From Clostridia bacterium (lineage in GTDB: Bacteria; Bacillota; Clostridia; Oscillospirales; CAG-272): 41,564 bases of DNA. The position numbers were made by a program, and so were the translations under genes. The DNA lies in NCBI GenBank assembly GCA_017453365.1, contig JAFTKH010000027.1, positions 1 through 41,564 of the forward strand. The letters run 5' to 3'. Each line of letters opens with the position of its first letter. Within the stretch, counting starts at the first letter, position 1. A model generated the notes under the pieces. It was not told where the DNA came from, did not search any database, and saw only the letters and a list, made by a program, of their open reading frames with translations. This document shows positions 1-8,452 of the stretch, in pieces.

Positions 1-144
1 TATGACGATTCGTTCAAAATCGTTTATAACGGAAACGGTAAAGAAGAAACTATAAGCCTTGAAGAACTTGAAAGTTCAACCTTGTTTTCACAAGGTGCAC
101 CAAACAAGAAAGCAGTACTTCGGTACTGCTTTTTTGTTTTATAA
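1..144 (+). CDS. 3' end of an unidentified gene (partial)
   Basis: A frame open from the first base runs 47 codons to TAA at 142-144. The first ~30 residues (through KEETISLEELESS) look like ordinary hydrophilic coding sequence. The last ~16 residues (GAPNKKAVLRYCFFVL) are translated straight out of a dispersed repeat and its terminator hairpin (97-148), so the natural stop has probably been lost or replaced by insertion of the repeat. The start and most of the gene lie outside the window. No family can be named from this tail. Confidence 0.5.
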   Translation, partial: YDDSFKIVYNGNGKEETISLEELESSTLFSQGAPNKKAVLRYCFFVL

Positions 145-148
145 GGGT
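97..148 (+). repeat. tRNA-3'-end-like fragment plus terminator, copy 1
   Basis: This 52-bp block begins GCACCAAACAAG and continues through a terminator hairpin to TTTTATAAGGGT. It matches 514-565 with a single mismatch, in the hairpin loop. The GCACCA start looks like the discriminator base plus CCA of a tRNA gene. Confidence 0.8.
109..136 (+). terminator. Rho-independent terminator with UUCG loop
   Basis: A perfect 10-bp stem AAAGCAGTAC / GTACTGCTTT closes a TTCG tetraloop and runs straight into a T-tract. It lies inside the last codons of the partial gene at 1-144. Confidence 0.85.
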
Positions 149-247
149 GGTGGGACTTGAAGTAGGAGCGGTGTAAGCGGACTCTTCTAAACGACGAGTC
201 CGCCCCGCGAACGACCAAGGCGCGCAGTTCGCGCCGCGAGTCACAGT

Positions 248-301
248 CCCGTCTCCCGCACCAAACAAGGACAACTCGAGTTAATCTCGGGTTGTTTTTT
301 G
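248..301 (+). repeat. tRNA-3'-end-like fragment plus terminator, copy 2
   Basis: It begins CCCGTCTCCCGCACCA, which looks like the T-stem/acceptor end of a tRNA with CCA. It then continues AACAAG into a different terminator hairpin: ACAACTCGAG (271-280), loop TTAAT, CTCGGGTTGT (286-295), followed by a T-tract. The first 22 bases match copy 3, but the hairpin does not. Confidence 0.75.
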
Positions 302-503
302 CTTTTCTTCATCATTTTGAATCATTATTTGCGGGACAGAGACCCGTGCCGGCCGTTTTGGCTAACACGGGTCTCTCGGGACTTGAAAGTTCCCCAGTCG
401 AGTCGCATAGTCGACCTTAGACCAAGATTAACTTGGTCTAAATTCTCCTTGCTTTGTCGACAGCGCTACGCAAAAGCGTCGTTTAGACGCTTTTTACTTG
501 CTA

Positions 504-565
504 CCCGTCTCCCGCACCAAACAAGAAAGCAGTACTTCTGTACTGCTTTTTTGTTTTATAAGGGT
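504..565 (+). repeat. tRNA-3'-end-like fragment plus terminator, copy 3
   Basis: The left part, CCCGTCTCCCGCACCA, equals copy 2. The right part, 514-565, equals copy 1 at 51 of 52 positions, including the terminator AAAGCAGTAC / GTACTGCTTT and T-tract. This copy therefore links the other two. Confidence 0.8.
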
Positions 566-660
566 TTGGGCCCCTTAAGTGCCGCGAGCTACTTAAGCCA
601 CGCGTATTCTTACCGTCACAGAGGTTTATAAGCGTGATAAACGGCAAACATTTGTTGACA

Positions 661-730
661 AAACCTCCCGTCAGACGTATGGGCATTCTCCATTAAGGAT
701 AAAACGCATACGTTTAACGGGAGGTTTTTA
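661..730. terminator. Large hairpin terminator behind glyA
   Basis: The arms AACCTCCCGT (662-671) and ACGGGAGGTT (717-726) close a hairpin with a second internal pairing, ACGTATG/CATACGT. It lies 14 bp beyond the glyA stop. T-runs follow on both strands, so it can end transcription from either side. Confidence 0.8.
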
Positions 731-740
731 TATTTTCTTC

Positions 741-1985
741 TTATTCGTAGAGGGGATACTTCGCAAGTAATGCCGCGACACGGGTACGTACCTCGTCCGC
801 GTTCTTCTCAAAGTCGGAGAGGGTGAGGTGAATAAGCTCGGCTACCTCCTCGTAGTCCTCCTTCACGAAGCCGCGAGTGGTGGTAGCTGCCGTACCGAGG
901 CGGATACCGCTGGTTACGAAGGGCTTCTGCTTATCGTAGGGGATAGCATTCTTATTACAGGTGATGCCGACCTCGTCGAGAAGGTGCTCTGCCTCCTTAC
1001 CCGTATCGACCTTCATTCCCGTAAGGTCGACGAGCATGAGGTGGTTATCCGTACCGCCCGAAACGAGACGGAAGCCGCGCTTCGTAAGTCCGTCTGCCAA
1101 GGTGCGGGTATTCTCTATTATTCTCTCGGCATACTGCTTAAACTCAGGCTTAAGCGCTTCGCCGAAGCAGACCGCCTTCGCCGCTATGGTATGCATAAGA
1201 GGGCCGCCCTGCGTGCCGGGGAAAATCGCCTTATTTATAAGCTTAGCTATCTCCTCGTCGTTAGTGAGGATAAGACCGCCGCGGGGTCCGCGAAGCGTTT
1301 TGTGCGTTGTCGTGGTGGTTACGTCGGCATAGGGCACGGGCGAGGGGTGGAGCCCGGCGGCAACGAGACCTGCGATATGAGCCATATCGACCATAAGGTA
1401 CGCGCCTACCTCTTTAGCTATAGCGGAGAACTTCTCAAAATCTATTACTCTCGGATATGCCGATGCACCTGCAAGGATAAGCTTCGGACGGCACTCGAGC
1501 GCAAGTCTTCTTATCTCATCGTAATCGATGGTCTCGGTGTCCTCGGATACTCCGTAGGGAACTATGTTCCAGTACTTACCCGACATATTAACGGGCGAGC
1601 CGTGGCTTAAGTGGCCGCCGTGCGCGAGGTTCATCGAGAGAACGGTATCACCCGGGGTAAGAAGGGCGTAGAATACTGCCATATTTGCCTGTGCTCCCGA
1701 ATGGGGCTGTACGTTCGCATAGCCTGCGCCGAAGAGCTTCTTTGCCCTCTCGATAGCTATTGTCTCAACGACGTCGACGTGCTCACAGCCGCCGTAATAG
1801 CGCTTCGAGGGGTAGCCTTCTGCATATTTATTCGTTAAAATCGTGCTATTAGCCTCCATTACCGTTTCGGAAACAAAATTTTCCGAGGCTATAAGCTCAA
1901 TCTTATTTCTCTGTCTTGCTCTTTCATTTGCGACCGCGGCAAAAAGCTCGGGGTCGTTCGCACGCAAAAGCTCGTATTCCTTCAT
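741..1985 (-). CDS. glyA: Serine hydroxymethyltransferase
   Basis: This cytosolic PLP enzyme interconverts serine plus tetrahydrofolate with glycine plus 5,10-methylene-THF, the main source of one-carbon units. The 414-aa length is normal for bacterial GlyA. Family signatures are plain: LIASENF (res 31-37), [13 protein letters not shown] (54-66), PHSGAQAN (94-101), [10 protein letters not shown] (198-207), and the PLP loop [15 protein letters not shown] with the Schiff-base lysine at about K229. The ATG is preceded by GGAGG at good spacing. It is a monocistronic unit with its own consensus promoter (2019-2047) and a hairpin terminator (661-730). The leader is only about 25 nt, so no riboswitch fits. 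Confidence 0.98.
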   Translation of the reverse strand: MKEYELLRANDPELFAAVANERARQRNKIELIASENFVSETVMEANSTILTNKYAEGYPSKRYYGGCEHVDVVETIAIERAKKLFGAGYANVQPHSGAQANMAVFYALLTPGDTVLSMNLAHGGHLSHGSPVNMSGKYWNIVPYGVSEDTETIDYDEIRRLALECRPKLILAGASAYPRVIDFEKFSAIAKEVGAYLMVDMAHIAGLVAAGLHPSPVPYADVTTTTTHKTLRGPRGGLILTNDEEIAKLINKAIFPGTQGGPLMHTIAAKAVCFGEALKPEFKQYAERIIENTRTLADGLTKRGFRLVSGGTDNHLMLVDLTGMKVDTGKEAEHLLDEVGITCNKNAIPYDKQKPFVTSGIRLGTAATTTRGFVKEDYEEVAELIHLTLSDFEKNADEVRTRVAALLAKYPLYE

Positions 1986-2018
1986 TTCAGTCCTCCGTTT
2001 TTTTAAAAATACAGATAT

Positions 2019-2047
2019 ATTATAACTATTTATGCATAACTTGTCAA
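2019..2047 (-). promoter_or_regulatory. glyA promoter, full consensus
   Basis: Read on the minus strand: TTGACA (2047-2042), 17-bp spacer, TATAAT (2024-2019). The expected start is about 2012, leaving a short leader before the ATG at 1985. Upstream (2050-2090) there are repeated TTTTTGCA words of unknown meaning. Confidence 0.9.
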
Positions 2048-2109
2048 TGCTATTTGCATTTTTTGCACACGTTTTTGCATTTTTTCAATCACCTCTTATA
2101 AAAAACAGT

Positions 2110-2147
2110 GAGGCCGGCTCAAGTTGTAAAAAGCTTGAGCCGGCCTC
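2110..2147 (-). terminator. Terminator behind the GH109-like gene
   Basis: A perfect 14-bp stem GAGGCCGGCTCAAG / CTTGAGCCGGCCTC has a 10-nt loop. On the minus strand it is followed by ACTG and a T-run. It lies 55 bp past the stop of the gene at 2203-3441. Confidence 0.85.
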
Positions 2148-2202
2148 TTCGCACAGGGGCAGATTAATTTTCAATTGTGCCTAAAGTGCTTTCCTGATAA
2201 TA

Positions 2203-3441
2203 TCAATCAAATTCCACGACGTCAAGCTGCGGTCTTTGCATCCATCTGCCGTTCGTGAAATCGGGAATAGCCTGCGGTGCACCGCCCATAGCTATCGAGC
2301 GCTCGGAGAGTGCGGTTATTGCCATCCAAGAGGCGGCATCGTAGACGTCAACGGGCATTTCCTCACCTGAGAGATAGCATTCGACGAAGCGGCGGAACTC
2401 TACTATATCCATACCGCCGTGTCCGGCCTTAATATCCTCGGGAGTCATTCCGCGCCATTCCTTCGGCAGATATTCCTCGTACTGCGTACCGTTGTCGAGA
2501 AATTCCTTCACGTACTCGAGGGTATTTATACCGTGCTTCTCCTCCATACCGTCGATAAAGAAGGTGTTAGTATCCTGATGATACATACCCTTCGTGCCCC
2601 TGACGGTGAAATTACGGCTGTAAAATCTCGGGAGCGTGGTATCAAGCCTGAGATGTATTGTTTCACCGCCGGCACAGGTGATTACGGTATCGACAATATC
2701 GCCCTGCTTAAAGCGCTGACCGATGAGAGTGGGGTCCTTCTCCGTCTGCTCGGGATTGTCTCTTATGTACTCCTCAAGACCGCAGGCCTTCGACGCTACG
2801 GAAACGAGCGACACCATTCTGTTACCGCGGTTGATATTTAAGAGCTTCGCTATCGGGCCGAGCTCATGGGTGGGATAGTTCTCGGAATTGCGGTTTATGT
2901 AATTACGGAGTCTGTAATGCCTTATAATATTACCGCTCGACACCTCTTTTCTCAAGTCGTGGGCATACGAGCCCTCGCAGTGTACTATAGTTCCAAGCTT
3001 ACCCGCTCTCGCAACGGCGGTAGCCAAAAGCTCGGTCTTATTAAAGCAGCAGTTCTCCATAAACATAAAGGGCATACGGGTCTTCTCATAGGTTTTCACG
3101 AGCTCGTAGAGCTCCTCGATACTATAAGCGCCTCCTACCTCGAGTGCGACGGCCTTCCCCGCCTTCATAGCCTCGATAGCCACCTCGACGTGACTCTCCC
3201 ACGAATTCGCGACGTAGACAGCCTCGACGTCCTCACGCGCGAGCAGCTCGCGGTAATCCTGCGTACCGAAGGGGGTGTTTCCTCTTTTTTCCTTTACGTC
3301 GCGTACAGCGTCCTCGACTCTGTCGGCATAAACGTCGCATACTGCCACAACCTCTATCTCATCTATCTTAAGCAAAACGCCCTTGGTAATTCCGCTACCG
3401 CGCTGACCGTAACCGACGACGCCAAACTTAACAGTTTTCAT
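2203..3441 (-). CDS. Gfo/Idh/MocA oxidoreductase, GH109-like
   Basis: The 412-aa cytosolic protein opens with a Rossmann nucleotide-binding motif, VVGYGQRGSG (res 8-17), and has the two-domain Gfo/Idh/MocA layout. Segments around MENCCFN (128-134) and NYPTHELGP (188-196, with Y189 and H192) resemble glycoside hydrolase family 109, whose characterised members are NAD-dependent alpha-N-acetylgalactosaminidases using an oxidation-elimination mechanism. Substrate assignment is inference; other family members are plain sugar dehydrogenases. There is no signal peptide, so it would act on imported sugars, in keeping with the polysaccharide-lyase genes further along. It has its own promoter (3473-3501), RBS AAGGAG, and terminator (2110-2147). 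Confidence 0.85.
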   Translation of the reverse strand: MKTVKFGVVGYGQRGSGITKGVLLKIDEIEVVAVCDVYADRVEDAVRDVKEKRGNTPFGTQDYRELLAREDVEAVYVANSWESHVEVAIEAMKAGKAVALEVGGAYSIEELYELVKTYEKTRMPFMFMENCCFNKTELLATAVARAGKLGTIVHCEGSYAHDLRKEVSSGNIIRHYRLRNYINRNSENYPTHELGPIAKLLNINRGNRMVSLVSVASKACGLEEYIRDNPEQTEKDPTLIGQRFKQGDIVDTVITCAGGETIHLRLDTTLPRFYSRNFTVRGTKGMYHQDTNTFFIDGMEEKHGINTLEYVKEFLDNGTQYEEYLPKEWRGMTPEDIKAGHGGMDIVEFRRFVECYLSGEEMPVDVYDAASWMAITALSERSIAMGGAPQAIPDFTNGRWMQRPQLDVVEFD

Positions 3442-3472
3442 AACAATCTCCTTTTTGGACAGCTTTTAGTCA

Positions 3473-3501
3473 AGTATATCATTAGGTCTATTTTTTGTCA
3501 A
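3473..3501 (-). promoter_or_regulatory. Promoter of the GH109-like gene
   Basis: On the minus strand, TTGACA (3501-3496), 17-bp spacer, TATACT (3478-3473), about 30 bp upstream of the ATG at 3441. Confidence 0.85.
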
Positions 3502-3577
3502 TACAGGTTTATAAAAAAAGAACGAAAATACAAGGCGGCTGTTCTATTTTACAAAACAAGTTTTTTGTCAGTTTCTA

Positions 3578-3606
3578 TTGCCACCGAGTTAAAAATAATG
3601 TATAAT
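3578..3606 (+). promoter_or_regulatory. Promoter of the nuclease operon
   Basis: TTGCCA (3578-3583), 17-bp spacer, TATAAT (3601-3606). The first gene starts 29 bp later, at 3635, behind AAAGGAG. It is divergent from the promoter at 3473-3501. Confidence 0.85.
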
Positions 3607-3634
3607 AAAGACATGGAAGAGAAAGGAGAAGCTT

Positions 3635-4048
3635 ATGAAAAGAATAACGGTTGCAGTCTGCCTCGACGATGAGGGCGGAATGATGTTCAACAACAGGCGC
3701 CAGAGCCGTGACAGAGTGCTTATTGCAGAGCTTTTGTCTTCGACCGAGGGAAGGATAGTTATCCATCCGTATTCAGCTATGCTCTTCGGTGATTCCGAAC
3801 GGGTTTTTATTTCAGAAAATCCACTCGAGGATGCGGCCGAGGGGGATATATGCTTTATCGAGCAGTTGCCGATAGCTCCCCTGCTCTCTTACGTCGGGCG
3901 CTTTATAATCTATAGATGGAACAGACTCTACCCGAGGGATAAATCCTTCGACGTGGACGTAGCGAGCGCCGGCTTTTCACTCTTGTCCGAAACCGAGTTC
4001 GTCGGCAGCTCACACGAAAAAATAACGAAAGGAATTTACGAAAGATGA
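3635..4048 (+). CDS. Small conserved cytosolic protein partnered with nuclease
   Basis: The 137-aa soluble protein has no signal peptide or membrane segment. Notable stretches are DDEGGMMFNNRRQSRDR (res ~11-27), YRWNRLYP (~93-100) and EFVGSSHEKITKGIY (~121-135). From memory, similar proteins in Clostridia precede EndA-type nuclease lipoproteins and are sometimes labelled ribonuclease Z without a metallo-beta-lactamase motif; none is visible here, so that label should not be used. Its stop overlaps the next start (ATGA, 4045-4048), which implies translational coupling. By analogy with ComJ, which inhibits NucA in Bacillus, it could hold the nuclease inactive in the cytosol. This role is inference only. 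Confidence 0.8.
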   Translation: MKRITVAVCLDDEGGMMFNNRRQSRDRVLIAELLSSTEGRIVIHPYSAMLFGDSERVFISENPLEDAAEGDICFIEQLPIAPLLSYVGRFIIYRWNRLYPRDKSFDVDVASAGFSLLSETEFVGSSHEKITKGIYER

Positions 4049-6318
4049 AAAAAAGGCTTTCCCTTCTGCTTTTAACACTTATAATATCCCTCTCGCTGAT
4101 ACTCACGGGATGTGGCCTGTTTACATTCACGCCCTCGGACGATCCCGGCGGAGACGATACCCCGATAACGAGCGTTCCCGAGAACGTGGTAATAGGCGGA
4201 GAACAGATACCCGCCTACACAACGGAGCCGTACTACGTAGTAAATGGAAATACTCCCTTCTTTACGGCGAGCGAGATTACGTCCGTTGGCTTCTACAATT
4301 ACACCGACCTTGACGAGCTCGGAAGGTGTGGAGTTGCCTCCGCGTGCATAGGCCCGGAAACGCTTCCTACCGACGAGCGCGAGGATATAAACCATATTCA
4401 TCCGAGCGGCTGGTATTACAATGGAAAATCCAATAATAACCGCTACGACAAGTCGACGGGAGTTAACGGGTACATATTCAACCGTGCTCACCTGCTGGCA
4501 AATCAGCTCGTGAGCGAGGACGTAGACGAGAGAAATCTCATAACGGGCACGTCTGCTATGAACCAGCGCCACATGGTGACCTTCGAGAATATGGTAGCCG
4601 ACTACGTCAAGGAGACCGACGGTCACGTTATGTACCGCGTGACTCCCTACTTTGAAGGTAATAACCTCATTTGCTCCGGAGTTCTTATGGAAGGATATTC
4701 CGTCGAGGACGAGGGCGAATCGGTTCTCTTCTGCGTATTCATTTACAACGTTCAGCCCGGTATATACATCAATTATCTGACGGGCGAAAACTGTCTTGCA
4801 TCGGAGATGACGGGCGGTGACACCAACGCGGACGGCGGCCACGAGCATTCCACTACCGCAGATGGCGACCGCGCAGCAACCTGCACCGAGAAGGCGTACT
4901 GCTCGGTTTGCGGTAAGGAGTACGGAAATCTCGCTTCTCACACTCCGAACGCGGATGACGGTGACTGCACGACCGCTGTCACCTGCTCTGTATGCGGTGA
5001 CGTAACTACCGCAGCGGCTTCCGCTCACACGGGCGGCTCTGCGACCTGCAAGGTCAAAGCAAAATGCTCGGCCTGCGGTAAGGAGTACGGCAGTCTCGCT
5101 TCTCACACTCCGAACGCGGATGACGGTGATCCCACAACGGCTGTTACCTGCTCTGTATGCGGTGACGTAACCACCCCGGGTGCTTCGGGCGGTGATAGCA
5201 GCGGCAGCTCCTCTGTGCAGGTGCCCGAAAACGTTACTATCGGCGGAGTTAAGATACCAGCCTACACCTCGTCGGGCTACTACGTTGTTAATAACAACAC
5301 CCCCTTCTTTACACAGAATGAAATAACAACTACTGCGTTCTACACCTTCTCCGAGCTTGACTCGCTCGGGCGTGCGGGCGTTGCGTTCGGTTGTATCGGT
5401 GTCGAGACTATCCCCACAGACGCAAGGGAGGATATAAGCCATATTCATCCCAGCGGCTGGTATTACAACGGCGTATCGAACAACAACTCATATCCCGGCG
5501 TTTCGGGACTTTCCGGTACTGTCTATAATCGCGCGCACTTATTCGCGAATATGCTCGTCAGCGAGGACGTCGACGAGAGAAACTTCGTCACCGGTACGGA
5601 GGATTTCAACCAGACCCATATGCTATCCTTCGAAAACCTGGTACAGGACTATGCAAAGGAGTCGGGCCAGCACGTTATGTACCGCGTAACTCCCTACTTT
5701 GAAGGTAACAACCTCATCTGCTCCGGAGTTCTTATGGAAGGATATTCGGTCGAGGACGAGGGCGCTTCGGTAGAGTTCTGCGTATTTATCTACAACGTTC
5801 AGCCGGGTATATACATTAATTATCTGACGGGCGAAAACTCTCTCGCTACGGAGGACGGTGCTGATAGCGGCGAGGTTTACACCAAGGTTTCAAATCCTGC
5901 GGCAGGCGTTGCCTACAAGCTCGTCGGCACCTATTCGACGGGTGACAAGTATTTTAACGGCGGCGTTTCGTCAAGCGGACTTTCCCACACCTCGGATATC
6001 TCGGGCGCTGTCGACGTATATCTCGAGTCAACGGGTACGAACGGAGAATATTATCTCTATTTTTACTCCGGAACGACGAAATACTATATAGTAATGACAG
6101 GAACAGGAACAAGTAATTTCAAGGCATCTACGACAAAAGACTCCTATTGGATAATGAACTCCAACGGAGCGCTCGTGTCGAATATAGATACAGGCAATTC
6201 AAACGGAAATCGGGCACTCGCCGTAAACAACAGCAGTGCAAACTACTTCCGTGCATACTACGAAAGCGAGGTGACGAGCGGAAAATACACAGCACTTTTC
6301 TTCGCTTTGGCGAATTAA
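4045..6318 (+). CDS. Lipoprotein with two EndA/NUC1-type nuclease domains
   Basis: The 757-aa protein begins with a lipoprotein signal ending LTGC (Cys ~23), so it is surface-anchored. Two homologous DNA/RNA non-specific endonuclease domains follow (res ~45-255 and ~392-605). Each has an NRAH motif in place of the usual DRGH, with the catalytic His at 149 and 498, and then an RNLITGT...MN or RNFVTGT...FN segment that supplies the metal and substrate Asn. The linker (~265-380) carries repeated CSVCG modules (CxxC pairs). A C-terminal beta-rich domain (~615-757, start YTKVSNP) resembles tails on other secreted nucleases. Probable role: degrading extracellular DNA for nutrients or uptake. The catalytic His residues are 349 codons apart, and the DNA of the duplicated parts is nearly identical in places. 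Confidence 0.9.
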   Translation: MKKRLSLLLLTLIISLSLILTGCGLFTFTPSDDPGGDDTPITSVPENVVIGGEQIPAYTTEPYYVVNGNTPFFTASEITSVGFYNYTDLDELGRCGVASACIGPETLPTDEREDINHIHPSGWYYNGKSNNNRYDKSTGVNGYIFNRAHLLANQLVSEDVDERNLITGTSAMNQRHMVTFENMVADYVKETDGHVMYRVTPYFEGNNLICSGVLMEGYSVEDEGESVLFCVFIYNVQPGIYINYLTGENCLASEMTGGDTNADGGHEHSTTADGDRAATCTEKAYCSVCGKEYGNLASHTPNADDGDCTTAVTCSVCGDVTTAAASAHTGGSATCKVKAKCSACGKEYGSLASHTPNADDGDPTTAVTCSVCGDVTTPGASGGDSSGSSSVQVPENVTIGGVKIPAYTSSGYYVVNNNTPFFTQNEITTTAFYTFSELDSLGRAGVAFGCIGVETIPTDAREDISHIHPSGWYYNGVSNNNSYPGVSGLSGTVYNRAHLFANMLVSEDVDERNFVTGTEDFNQTHMLSFENLVQDYAKESGQHVMYRVTPYFEGNNLICSGVLMEGYSVEDEGASVEFCVFIYNVQPGIYINYLTGENSLATEDGADSGEVYTKVSNPAAGVAYKLVGTYSTGDKYFNGGVSSSGLSHTSDISGAVDVYLESTGTNGEYYLYFYSGTTKYYIVMTGTGTSNFKASTTKDSYWIMNSNGALVSNIDTGNSNGNRALAVNNSSANYFRAYYESEVTSGKYTALFFALAN
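4621..4800 (+). repeat. Duplicated segment in the nuclease gene (second copy near 5668-5847)
   Basis: The stretch from CACGTTATGTACCGCGT through the GACGGGCGAAAAC region recurs 1047 bp downstream with few differences, including long identical blocks such as TCCGGAGTTCTTATGGAAGG. This shows a within-gene duplication of the nuclease domain, with this part kept more alike than the rest. Confidence 0.85.
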
Positions 6319-6362
6319 CAAGTTCGCTTTCGCGAATTAAAATTATACGAAAGGTATTTAAA

Positions 6363-8432
6363 ATGAACAATATTGATCAAAAGTACGGTGCGCTCTTTAC
6401 TCCGTGGAAGATAGGAAACGTTGAAATAAAGAACCGCATAGTTATGTGCCCTATGGGCGGAACATCTCTTTTCGGCTGGTTCGAGCTCACGGGCTGTCAT
6501 TTCGACCGCGAGGCGGCAAAGCTTTTCCTTAAGAGGGCTAAAAACAACGTCGGTCTCATTATCCCCGGCATCGCTCCCCTGCGCGACACCTTCTTCGGCA
6601 GGTGGCTGTGGCAGAATGAGAAGATGTTCGATGAGCTCCGAGTCTTTATGGACGAGATACATAAGACGGGTGCAAAGCTCTTTATTCAGCTTACCGCCGG
6701 AATGGGGCGCTCATGGGCTATCACGGAGCTCGTCGCACCCCTGCACAAGAACAAATTTACAAGGGCGCTTATAAAGCCCATAATCGACACCTCGCACGAG
6801 CTCGCGAGCCCGAGTCCCCAGCCGTCCCGCTGGGCGCACGATATAGAGTGCCCCGAGATGACGAAGGAACAGATACACGAGATAATCGAGGCGTTCGCGA
6901 AGACTGCGAAGCTCTGCCGCGATGCCGGTGTTGACGGCGTTGAGGTTCACGCGGTGCACGAGGGCTACCTTCTCGACCAGTTCGCAATCGAATTTTTCAA
7001 CAAGCGGACGGACGAGTACGGCGGAAGCTTTGAGAATCGCTATCGCTTCGCAAAAGAGGTTGTTTCCGCTATTAAAGAGGCCTGCGGCGAGGATTTCCCC
7101 GTTTCGCTCCGCTACTCCGTAGAGTCAAAGATGAAGGGCTTCTGCGAGGGAGCTATGCCCGGTGAGGACTACACCGAGGTTGGACGTAATATGGAAGAGT
7201 CGGAAAGAGCGGCAAAATACCTCGAGGAAGCGGGCTACGATATGCTTAATGCAGATAACGGAACCTACGACTCCTGGTATTGGGCTCATCCGCCGATGTA
7301 TATGCCCGAGAACTGCAATCTCGAGGACGTGGCACACATAAAGAAATTCGTTAACATCCCCGTTGTCTGTGCGGGAAGAATGGACCCCGAGGTTGGCGCT
7401 CGCGCCGTCGAGGAAGGAAGAATAGACGCCGTAGGTATAGCAAGGCAGTTTTTGGTCGACCCCGAGTGGGTAACGAAGATGATAGAGGACAGACTCGAGG
7501 ATATCAAGCCCTGTATCTGCTGTCACAGCGGCTGCTTTAATTTCTCTTCCTCGAAGGGACACGCGAACACGCAGGATCTCACGGACACTATGGGTCTTGC
7601 ACGCTGTGCACTGAACCCCGAAACAATGCAGTCGAAGAAATACAAGCTCGAGCCCGCAAGCAAGAAAAAGAAAATCGCCGTCATAGGCGGAGGCATCGGA
7701 GGTATGGAGGCGGCCCTCGTATGTGCGAAGCGCGGACACGAGGTAACCCTGTATGAAAAGAGTGACAAGCTCGGCGGTGTATTTATCGCGGCGGCCGCCC
7801 CCTCCTTCAAGGAGAAGGACCGTGCGCTTATCGCGTGGTATATCCGCGAGCTCTCGAAATATCCGATAGAGCTTAAGATGAACACAGAGATAAGCGATAC
7901 AAGCGCGCTCGACGCTGATGAGATAATAGTAGCAACAGGCGCGGTTGCGAAGAGGATACCCGTTCCGGGTGCTGAACGCGCCGTCGAGGCTATAGACTAT
8001 CTTCTCGGGAATGCCGAGGTCGGTGACAAGGTTGCCGTTATCGGCGGCGGTCTTACGGGCTGCGAGATAGCGTACGAGCTCTACCTTAAGGGAAAGAGCC
8101 CTGTTATAGTGGAGATGCAGGACGACCTTATTACGGCGAAGGGCATCTGCCTCGCCAATACCAGCTACCTGCGCGATTTCTTCAAGACTAATAAGGTTCC
8201 CGTATATCTCGAGACTTCTCTTTCCGAGATAGGCGAGGGCTCGGTTACGGTGAAAAATAAGGAAGGCGTGGAGCTTAAGCTTGATGCTGACTCGGTTATC
8301 CTTTCCGTAGGCTACAATTCTGCGCCCGTCGCGAAACGCGGACGTCACGTACACGTCATCGGAGATGCAAGGAAGGTTGGAAACCTTCGCAGCGTTATCT
8401 GGGGCGCTTGGGACGTATGTATGAAGCTTTGA
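6363..8432 (+). CDS. Old-yellow-enzyme-type Fe-S flavoenzyme (2-enoate/dienoyl-CoA reductase-like)
   Basis: The 689-aa enzyme has three parts. An FMN-binding TIM barrel (res ~8-375) carries [12 protein letters not shown] and the [14 protein letters not shown] signature. A [4Fe-4S] site is formed by C384-x2-C387-x3-C391 and C415. FAD/NAD(P) Rossmann domains show [12 protein letters not shown] (~440-451) and [12 protein letters not shown] (~559-570). This is the architecture of 2-enoate reductase, 2,4-dienoyl-CoA reductase, BaiCD/BaiH bile-acid reductases and trimethylamine dehydrogenase. Substrate is not determinable from sequence. A longer in-frame start at 6147 lies inside the nuclease gene and is rejected; the ATG at 6363 has GAAAGG 8 nt upstream. 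It lies 20 bp ahead of the AcnX genes. Confidence 0.92.
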   Translation: MNNIDQKYGALFTPWKIGNVEIKNRIVMCPMGGTSLFGWFELTGCHFDREAAKLFLKRAKNNVGLIIPGIAPLRDTFFGRWLWQNEKMFDELRVFMDEIHKTGAKLFIQLTAGMGRSWAITELVAPLHKNKFTRALIKPIIDTSHELASPSPQPSRWAHDIECPEMTKEQIHEIIEAFAKTAKLCRDAGVDGVEVHAVHEGYLLDQFAIEFFNKRTDEYGGSFENRYRFAKEVVSAIKEACGEDFPVSLRYSVESKMKGFCEGAMPGEDYTEVGRNMEESERAAKYLEEAGYDMLNADNGTYDSWYWAHPPMYMPENCNLEDVAHIKKFVNIPVVCAGRMDPEVGARAVEEGRIDAVGIARQFLVDPEWVTKMIEDRLEDIKPCICCHSGCFNFSSSKGHANTQDLTDTMGLARCALNPETMQSKKYKLEPASKKKKIAVIGGGIGGMEAALVCAKRGHEVTLYEKSDKLGGVFIAAAAPSFKEKDRALIAWYIRELSKYPIELKMNTEISDTSALDADEIIVATGAVAKRIPVPGAERAVEAIDYLLGNAEVGDKVAVIGGGLTGCEIAYELYLKGKSPVIVEMQDDLITAKGICLANTSYLRDFFKTNKVPVYLETSLSEIGEGSVTVKNKEGVELKLDADSVILSVGYNSAPVAKRGRHVHVIGDARKVGNLRSVIWGAWDVCMKL

Positions 8433-8452
8433 TAAATTAAAGGGAGAGAAAA

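Larger units (their letters stand above)
145..660. other. Gene-free hairpin array
   Basis: No credible gene lies here; the short frames are antisense readings of the repeats. It is packed with inverted repeats: 177-203 (8-bp stem GCGGACTC), 219-235 (GGCGCG/CGCGCC), 338-376 (11-bp stem AGAGACCCGTG), 417-441 (perfect 10-bp stem TTAGACCAAG), 474-492 (AAGCGTC/GACGCTT followed by T's) and 574-597 (CTTAAGT/ACTTAAG). Three of its blocks are tRNA-tail-like repeats with terminators. A second GGGACTTGAA word occurs at 152 and 378. It reads as an accretion of small elements rather than one regulatory leader. Confidence 0.7.

Noticed and set aside
24-686. Short minus-strand frames reading KKQYRSTAFLFGA-type peptides
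   Set aside because: These are antisense translations of the tRNA-tail/terminator repeats and recur wherever the repeat occurs.
1-740. CRISPR array or integron attC array
   Set aside because: Repeats differ in length, spacing is irregular, the hairpins are of unrelated sequence, and no cas, integrase or consistent RYYYAAC/GTTRRRY core boxes are present.
1986-2018. Riboswitch in front of glyA
   Set aside because: The promoter lies so close to the gene that the leader is only about 25 nt, too short for a glycine, ZTP or THF aptamer.
3635-4048. Ribonuclease Z
   Set aside because: The protein is far too short and has no HxHxDH metal-binding motif.
6147-6362. N-terminal extension of the ene-reductase
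   Set aside because: It lies largely within the nuclease gene, has basic low-complexity sequence, and the ATG at 6363 has an RBS and matches the family start.
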